Source of the DNA: Porcincola sp945869225
GTDB taxonomy: Bacteria; Bacillota; Clostridia; Lachnospirales; Lachnospiraceae
Direction: 5' to 3'
Assembly: GCF_052118625.1 (NCBI RefSeq)
Contig: NZ_JBQKGW010000008.1
Span: forward strand, 1-64,000
Length of the DNA: 64,000 bases
Shown here piece by piece: positions 58,908 through 64,000 of the stretch. A program made the position numbers and the translations under genes. The notes under the pieces are model-generated. The model saw nothing but the letters and a program-made list of their open reading frames with translations, searched no databases and was not told the origin of the DNA. Every line of letters begins with the position of its first letter. Position 1 is the first letter of the stretch.

Positions 58908-58975
58908 AAGCAGAAGGGCTCCGGGCAGATGCCGGGAAAAAGAGAGAATCAGAAGCACAGGAGAAAGAGGACCGT

Positions 58976-61900
58976 ATGGGAAGAAGCTGGACGGATGAAC
59001 AGAAGAAAGTCATCGGGACAAGAGGCAGCAGCCTCCTTGTCTCGGCAGCAGCCGGCTCTGGCAAGACCGCGGTGCTGGTTGAACGGATCCTCCGTGAGAT
59101 TCTGGATCCGGTGCACCCCGTGGACCTGGACAGGCTTCTGATTGTGACATTTACACGGGCAGCGACAAGCCAGCTCCGGGAGCGGATCCGGGACGCTGTG
59201 ACCGCGCGCTATGAGGAAGAGCCCGGAAATGAACAGCTCCGGCATCAGATGACGCTTCTGTACAGCGACCATATCATGACCATCGACAAATTCTTCCTGA
59301 TGGTGATCCGGGAACATTACCAGCAGATCGGGCTCGACCCGTCTTTCCGGATCGGTGATGAGGGCGAGCTCAAGCTGATGCGGGCAGACCTCATCTCGGC
59401 AGTGCTGGAGGAGGCATACAAGGAGGGGGATCCGGATTTTCTGCGCTTTTCTGACTGTTATGTCTCCGGTATATCGGATGCAGCCCTTGAGGGGATGGTG
59501 CTCGATTTCTGGGAAAGCTCGTCGTCGCATCCCTGGCCGAAGGCGTGGCGGCATGCGTGCCTGAGGCAGTATCAGGAGGAACCGTCCTCCTGGACATGGC
59601 TCCCGCAGCTTCTCGATGTTGTCCATACGCAGCTTCAGGACATTCTGGAGAACATCGATCAGACGCTTGCCCTCTGTGCGCTGCCGGGAGGCCCGAAGTC
59701 CGCGCAGCCGGCGCTGCTGTCTGACAGAGAACTGGTTCTGCAGCTGATGGGAGAGGGTTCCTATGATCAGCTGAGTGCTTTATTTTCCGAGCTGAAATTT
59801 GCCAGAATCTCGAAGAAGGAAAAAAAGGGGGAGGAACCATACGATGCTGTCAAGGTGCAGATGGTTGCGGACCTTCGGGACAGCTGGAAGAAAAAGCTCG
59901 GAAGCCTCAGGGATAAATATTTCCTGCGTCCGCTCCCGGAGGAGGCGGAGCTGATGAAGCGGACAGGAGCGGATTTTGCCGTCCTGGTCCGGCTTGCAGA
60001 CCGCTTTGAGGAGGTCTTCACCGAGGAGAAGACCAGAAAGAATATTCTGGATTTCACGGATACGGCCCATCTTGCGCTGAAGGTGCTCATTGAAAAGGAT
60101 GAGCATGGAGACATCGTGCCGACACAGGCTGCGCGGGAGTACCAGGACTATTTTGAGGAGATCGCCATCGACGAGTACCAGGATTCCAATGAGATCCAGG
60201 AGCTGCTTCTGTCGAGTGTATCCAGGGAAAGCAGGGGCGTATACAACCGGTTCATGGTGGGAGATGTCAAGCAGAGCATCTACCGGTTCCGTATGTCCGA
60301 CCCCGGTATTTTCATGAAGAAGTACGAAAGCTATCGGAAAATGGCAGAAAACTCGAATGGGGAGGAAGGCGTGCAGGCAGGACCGGGTGTGCAGCCGCAG
60401 CAGCCCCGCCAGCTGCGAATCGATCTGCATAAGAACTTCCGCTCCCGAAAAGAGGTGCTTGAGGCCGTGAACCTGATCTTCCGGCAGATCATGCGGCGGG
60501 AGGTCGGAGGCGTTGAATACGGGGCAGATGAATCTCTGTATCCGGGTGCCGTGTTCGAGGCCTATCCGGAGCCCTGGAAGGGACAGGAGAAGACGATCTG
60601 CAGGCCGGAGCTGATCCTTGTTGAGCCGGGAGATGCCGCAGATGATGAAGCCGGAAGCGGGGAGAAACCGCTCCCGGATGCGATGCATGCGGAGGCGGAG
60701 GTGACGGCAGCCCGGATCCTCCAGATCGTCGGTCATGATCCGGTCTGGGACAAGGAAAAGGGGGCCTACCGTCCCGCCGGGTTCCGTGATATTGTCATTC
60801 TGCTCCGGACAGCCTCCGACTGGGCCAATACCTATTCCGAGGTGCTGTCTGCCCATGGAATTCCGAACCGTTCCGGCTCGAAAACCGGGTATTTCTCGGC
60901 GCCGGAGGTTCAGACCATCCTGGCTTACCTGGATGTCCTGGACAATCCGCGGCAGGACATTCCGCTTGCGGCTGTTCTTCGCTCCGAAATCGGAAGACTG
61001 ACGGACGACGAGCTCTCCATGCTGAAGGCGGGCAAAAGAAAAGATTCCCTGTATGACTGTGCGGAAACCTTTCTGTCTGTGTATGCCCACGCCCGGGCAG
61101 AAAAACAAAAGGATTCAGACAGGCCCGCCGGTGCTGTGCAGAAGAAAACAGAACAGACGGACAAAGGACACTCGGATCAGACGCCGGGTCCCTGGCCGGA
61201 AGGAGGATTCTCAGCGCAGCAGGAGGCGGTGCTTTATGAGAAGCTCAGGCAGTTCTGGGAGATGACGGACAGGCTGAGAAGTCATGTCAGTGACACACCG
61301 ATCCACCAGCTTCTGTGGCAGATTTACGATGAAACCGGATTTCTCGCTGTGTCTGAGGCATCCGAGGGCGGCAGTCAGAAGAAGGCCAATCTTGATATGC
61401 TGGTGGAGAAGGCCATCGCCTATGAGCAGACCAGCTACAGAGGACTGTTTCACTTTGTCCGGTATATTGACAAACTGATCCGCTACGAGGTGGATTTCGG
61501 GGCAGCGCTCGCGGAGAACGGAAGCGAGGATCTGGTCCGGATCATGACGATTCACGCGAGCAAGGGACTGGAATTCCCGATCGTATTTGTCGCCGGGCTG
61601 GGACGGAGGTTCAACCGGCAGGACGCTTCGGCCATGTTTGTGCGGGAAGCCGGAATCGGGGTGGGCATGAATTACATTGATCCGGACCGCCGGGTTCAGG
61701 TGCCGACGCTGATAAGAAGCGCGGCAGCGGAGCGGGTGATCCGTGAAGGAATCGGGGAAGAGCTTCGCGTCCTCTATGTGGCGCTTACCCGGGCGGAGGA
61801 AAAACTGATTCTGACCGGGACCGTGAAGGACCGGGAGACGTTTGTCAAGTCGCTTTTTACCGCGACAGGCTGCATGACAGAAAAGCTGCCCGAAAGCCTG

Positions 61901-62986
61901 ATTCTGGGAGCGGATGGCTGTCTGACATGGGTGTCAGAAGCGCTCGTCCGGCACCAGCCGGAGGGCGGACGCTTCAGGGAGATGGCGGATTTGCCCCAAA
62001 GCCCTGCGGAAAATCCTGCAGCTGGGCTGGAAGGAAGCTTTCTCGTGCGGACCGGCCTGGAGGTGGCAGCTAGGCAGCAGCATGCAGCGGAGGAATCCAG
62101 AGAACACCTGGCGGCACTGTTTGATGTGCAGCCGGGGGAGGTTTTTGACCGGCCGCTTCACGATCAGCTCAGGAGGCAGCTTGGATCCCGTTACCCATGG
62201 CCGGATCTGTCCGAGATTCCGGCCAAGGTGACCGTATCGGAGCTGAAGCGGCAGGGCTACGAGGCGGAAATGAAGCAGCTGGAGGAGGCGGCCCCCGCAT
62301 CCTGGACGCAGCAGCCGGACCGAAGCATGGAGGATGCCGTATGCGTTCATGCCGGCCATGGGCAAGGCACGCAGGGGCAGGACAGCGGAGAGCGGAACAG
62401 GGTTGTCCCTGCGTTCATGCAGGAACAGACGCAGCAGAAGCCTGTCAGAGGGGCAGCGGCCGGGACGGTCTATCATCGCGTTCTGGCTGACTATGATTTC
62501 ACCCTGGATGCCGGTCTGAACTCAGTCCTCCGTTGGTTGGAAACTATGGTTCAATGTGATAAAATCACCGAAGGCGAGAAAAAGGCGGTTCAGGCCGGAC
62601 GGATCGTCCGCTTTCTGAACTCTGAAATTGGCGCGCGGATGAAGAAGGCAGCCGGGAAAGGGGTGCTCCACCGCGAGAATCCGTTCGTGCTGTCCGTTCC
62701 GGCGGGAAGCCTGTTTTCAGGTGCGGGGAAAGAAGCAGCAGCGGAGCCTGTGCTGATCCAGGGGACGATTGACGCCTGGTTTGAGGAGGCCGGACACCTG
62801 GTTCTTATCGATTACAAGACAGATTATTGCAGACCGGAGCAGAAGGAGAGTCTGGTGCGGAGGTACCGGACACAGTTTCTGCTCTATGCGTCTGCCCTCA
62901 CCCGGCTGACCGGAAAACCGGTCGGGGAAGCCTGGCTGTATTCGCTGTCGCTTGGCGAGGCGATACCGGTCAGCCTCGCCCCCTGA
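58976..62986 (+). CDS. addA: AddA, helicase-nuclease subunit A
   Basis: UvrD-like helicase plus nuclease of 1336 residues, the partner of AddB. Walker A is AAAGSGKT (24-31), the DEYQD motif II lies at 399-403, GDVKQSIYRFR is motif III, and MTIHASKGLEFPIV and YVALTRAEEKL are motifs V and VI. The nuclease domain has GTVYHRVLADYDF, GTIDAW and LIDYKTD (Asp1279, Lys1281). AGAGGA precedes the ATG. Confidence 0.95.
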   Translation: MGRSWTDEQKKVIGTRGSSLLVSAAAGSGKTAVLVERILREILDPVHPVDLDRLLIVTFTRAATSQLRERIRDAVTARYEEEPGNEQLRHQMTLLYSDHIMTIDKFFLMVIREHYQQIGLDPSFRIGDEGELKLMRADLISAVLEEAYKEGDPDFLRFSDCYVSGISDAALEGMVLDFWESSSSHPWPKAWRHACLRQYQEEPSSWTWLPQLLDVVHTQLQDILENIDQTLALCALPGGPKSAQPALLSDRELVLQLMGEGSYDQLSALFSELKFARISKKEKKGEEPYDAVKVQMVADLRDSWKKKLGSLRDKYFLRPLPEEAELMKRTGADFAVLVRLADRFEEVFTEEKTRKNILDFTDTAHLALKVLIEKDEHGDIVPTQAAREYQDYFEEIAIDEYQDSNEIQELLLSSVSRESRGVYNRFMVGDVKQSIYRFRMSDPGIFMKKYESYRKMAENSNGEEGVQAGPGVQPQQPRQLRIDLHKNFRSRKEVLEAVNLIFRQIMRREVGGVEYGADESLYPGAVFEAYPEPWKGQEKTICRPELILVEPGDAADDEAGSGEKPLPDAMHAEAEVTAARILQIVGHDPVWDKEKGAYRPAGFRDIVILLRTASDWANTYSEVLSAHGIPNRSGSKTGYFSAPEVQTILAYLDVLDNPRQDIPLAAVLRSEIGRLTDDELSMLKAGKRKDSLYDCAETFLSVYAHARAEKQKDSDRPAGAVQKKTEQTDKGHSDQTPGPWPEGGFSAQQEAVLYEKLRQFWEMTDRLRSHVSDTPIHQLLWQIYDETGFLAVSEASEGGSQKKANLDMLVEKAIAYEQTSYRGLFHFVRYIDKLIRYEVDFGAALAENGSEDLVRIMTIHASKGLEFPIVFVAGLGRRFNRQDASAMFVREAGIGVGMNYIDPDRRVQVPTLIRSAAAERVIREGIGEELRVLYVALTRAEEKLILTGTVKDRETFVKSLFTATGCMTEKLPESLILGADGCLTWVSEALVRHQPEGGRFREMADLPQSPAENPAAGLEGSFLVRTGLEVAARQQHAAEESREHLAALFDVQPGEVFDRPLHDQLRRQLGSRYPWPDLSEIPAKVTVSELKRQGYEAEMKQLEEAAPASWTQQPDRSMEDAVCVHAGHGQGTQGQDSGERNRVVPAFMQEQTQQKPVRGAAAGTVYHRVLADYDFTLDAGLNSVLRWLETMVQCDKITEGEKKAVQAGRIVRFLNSEIGARMKKAAGKGVLHRENPFVLSVPAGSLFSGAGKEAAAEPVLIQGTIDAWFEEAGHLVLIDYKTDYCRPEQKESLVRRYRTQFLLYASALTRLTGKPVGEAWLYSLSLGEAIPVSLAP

Positions 62987-63023
62987 AGGAGAACATGCAG
63001 GCAGGAAGGAGTGCCTGAGGCAT

Positions 63024-64000
63024 ATGCAGACACAGACGATGACGCAGAAAAGTGCAGTATTTCAAGCCGCCAGGACACGGAAGGCAGACAGAACAGCAAA
63101 GGCAGCCGGGTCAGGACGCTGGTTTCTGATCGGTTTTGCGATCCCGGCGCTGATCATGCTGGTCGGGTATGTTCAGATCGGCGTCTGGCCATTTGGGGAC
63201 GGGACGGTCCTGATCATTGACTCTCTTCACCAGTATCTGCCATTCTACACGGAATTTCATGAGAAGCTTGTGCACCACTCCTCTCTGCTGTACTCCTTTT
63301 CGGCGGGGCTGGGATACAACTTCTGGGCAACCTATGCCTATTATCTGGCAAGTCCGCTGAATTTCCTGATCGGCCTTGTCCCGACAGCGAATGTCTGTGA
63401 CTTCATGGACTATCTGATCCTGCTGAAGGTCGCACTCTGCGGCGGAACCATGACCTGGTATCTGCATCGCAGAAATCCGAAGTCAGGGCTCCTTGCACCG
63501 GCATTCGGGACGATGTATGCGGTTTCTTTCTTCATGATCGGGTACTATTTCAACATTATGTGGCTGGACTCCATTGCGATGCTTCCGCTGATCATGAAAG
63601 GGATCGAGCAGATTTTCGGCATCGGTGATGGCGGCCGTGTGAGCGGACGCTCCGATGGGCGCCTCTACGGGGCAGCACTGTTTGTGGCGCTCTGGTGCAA
63701 CTATTACATCGGGTTCATGCTCTGTCTGTTTTCTGTCCTGTATGTGTTTGTCTGCCTTGTGTACACCGGAAGAATGAAGCCGGGTTTGCTTCTGCGCCGT
63801 TTTCTGCGTTTTTTCTGGTATTCCATCCTTGCGGGCGGCATGGGCAGCATCGTCCTTCTGCCTGCTTACCGGGCGCTGAAGGCCTCGGAATCCATGCAGT
63901 CGAATACCTTTCCGAAGGTCATCAAGTTCTACACAGACTTCGTGAACCTCTGCCTCGCCCATTTTGCAGGAATCAAACCGGTTAATATATCGAACTCCCA
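63024..64000 (+). CDS. YfhO-family membrane protein, cut by window end
   Basis: The first 325 codons of a large multi-pass protein; the gene continues past 64000. The N-terminus is basic (MQTQTMTQKSAVFQ), the first helix starts at about residue 33, then come IIDSLHQYLPFYTEF and GLGYNFWATYAYYLASPLNFL, the signature of YfhO-type proteins. Members are linked to glycosylation or lipoteichoic acid modification, and the Asp-containing first loop resembles GT-C glycosyltransferases. ATG at 63024 is the first in frame, with AAGGAG somewhat far (12 bases) upstream. Confidence 0.85.
   Translation, partial: MQTQTMTQKSAVFQAARTRKADRTAKAAGSGRWFLIGFAIPALIMLVGYVQIGVWPFGDGTVLIIDSLHQYLPFYTEFHEKLVHHSSLLYSFSAGLGYNFWATYAYYLASPLNFLIGLVPTANVCDFMDYLILLKVALCGGTMTWYLHRRNPKSGLLAPAFGTMYAVSFFMIGYYFNIMWLDSIAMLPLIMKGIEQIFGIGDGGRVSGRSDGRLYGAALFVALWCNYYIGFMLCLFSVLYVFVCLVYTGRMKPGLLLRRFLRFFWYSILAGGMGSIVLLPAYRALKASESMQSNTFPKVIKFYTDFVNLCLAHFAGIKPVNISNS

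Noticed and set aside
1..64000. CRISPR array, tRNA, rRNA, intact IS element or prophage
   Set aside because: No regularly spaced repeats, tRNA cloverleaf, rRNA core sequence, transposase or phage gene was recognised on either strand.

Overview
The window reads as a stretch of chromosome from a Gram-positive anaerobe of the Clostridia, most likely a Lachnospiraceae-type organism. The reasons are a sortase-type SPKTG surface protein, AddAB instead of RecBCD, the tig-clpP-clpX order, a YesM/YesN-type two-component system, GGAGG-type ribosome binding sites and many ABC transporters for sugars, amino acids and peptides. The coding DNA is visibly GC-rich except for the first 4.1 kb, which is more AT-rich. 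I see no rRNA, tRNA, CRISPR array, phage or intact transposon.

Layout. 1-4.1 kb: a large InlB-repeat, sortase-anchored surface protein. 4.1-7.6 kb (minus): larE-larB-larC, making the nickel-pincer nucleotide cofactor, with a His-rich CsoR/RcnR-type metal sensor overlapping the end of larC; no larA is present. 7.57-7.93 kb: the 5' part of a decayed group II intron and a strong hairpin. 7.9-9.3 kb (minus): a ThrE-type exporter. 9.7-15.6 kb: a PncC/CinA-C protein, then a three-component sugar-sensing cassette (histidine kinase, YtfQ-like lipoprotein, AraC-type response regulator) and a convergent GntR/LacI-type repressor. 16.0-22.2 kb: a YtfQ-YtfR-YtfT-YjfF-like sugar ABC transporter whose operon continues into a flavoprotein. 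It is followed by a 940-residue Fe-S/flavin fusion protein. 25.2-27.0 kb (minus): hypA and two tandem hypB copies. 27.2-30.4 kb: a 36-residue Lys-rich peptide, an ABC-F ATPase and an AEC carrier. 30.5-33.2 kb: an amino-acid ABC transporter. 33.2-36.1 kb: a Lys-rich secreted glucosaminidase and a C69 dipeptidase (minus). 36.2-42.3 kb: an oligopeptide ABC transporter oppBCDFA. 42.5-46.9 kb: a dCMP-type deaminase, an NSS symporter, a secreted NlpC/P60 protein, a small XRE regulator and a DJ-1/PfpI protein. 47-51.3 kb: tig, clpP, clpX, engB. 51.3-64 kb: a structured element, valS, a YARHG-repeat protein, addB, addA and the start of a YfhO-type membrane protein cut by the window end.

The most unusual signal is the peptide-binding protein at 40493-42289. 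It looks like a natural circular permutation: about 72 residues that normally form the C-terminus of this family sit directly after the signal peptide, and the protein stops exactly where they would normally begin. Other notable signals are a tandem HypB pair in which one copy has lost the metal-binding His, an EngB GTPase with a roughly 80-residue insertion, a 132-bp element bounded by a perfect 13-bp inverted repeat in front of valS, and transport binding proteins with no lipobox beside a sensory paralogue that has one.

The genes suggest a cell that feeds on sugars, peptides and amino acids, remodels its wall with secreted hydrolases, and invests in nickel-cofactor assembly whose client enzymes lie outside the window. 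All functional names come from motif and family recognition by eye; no database search was run.
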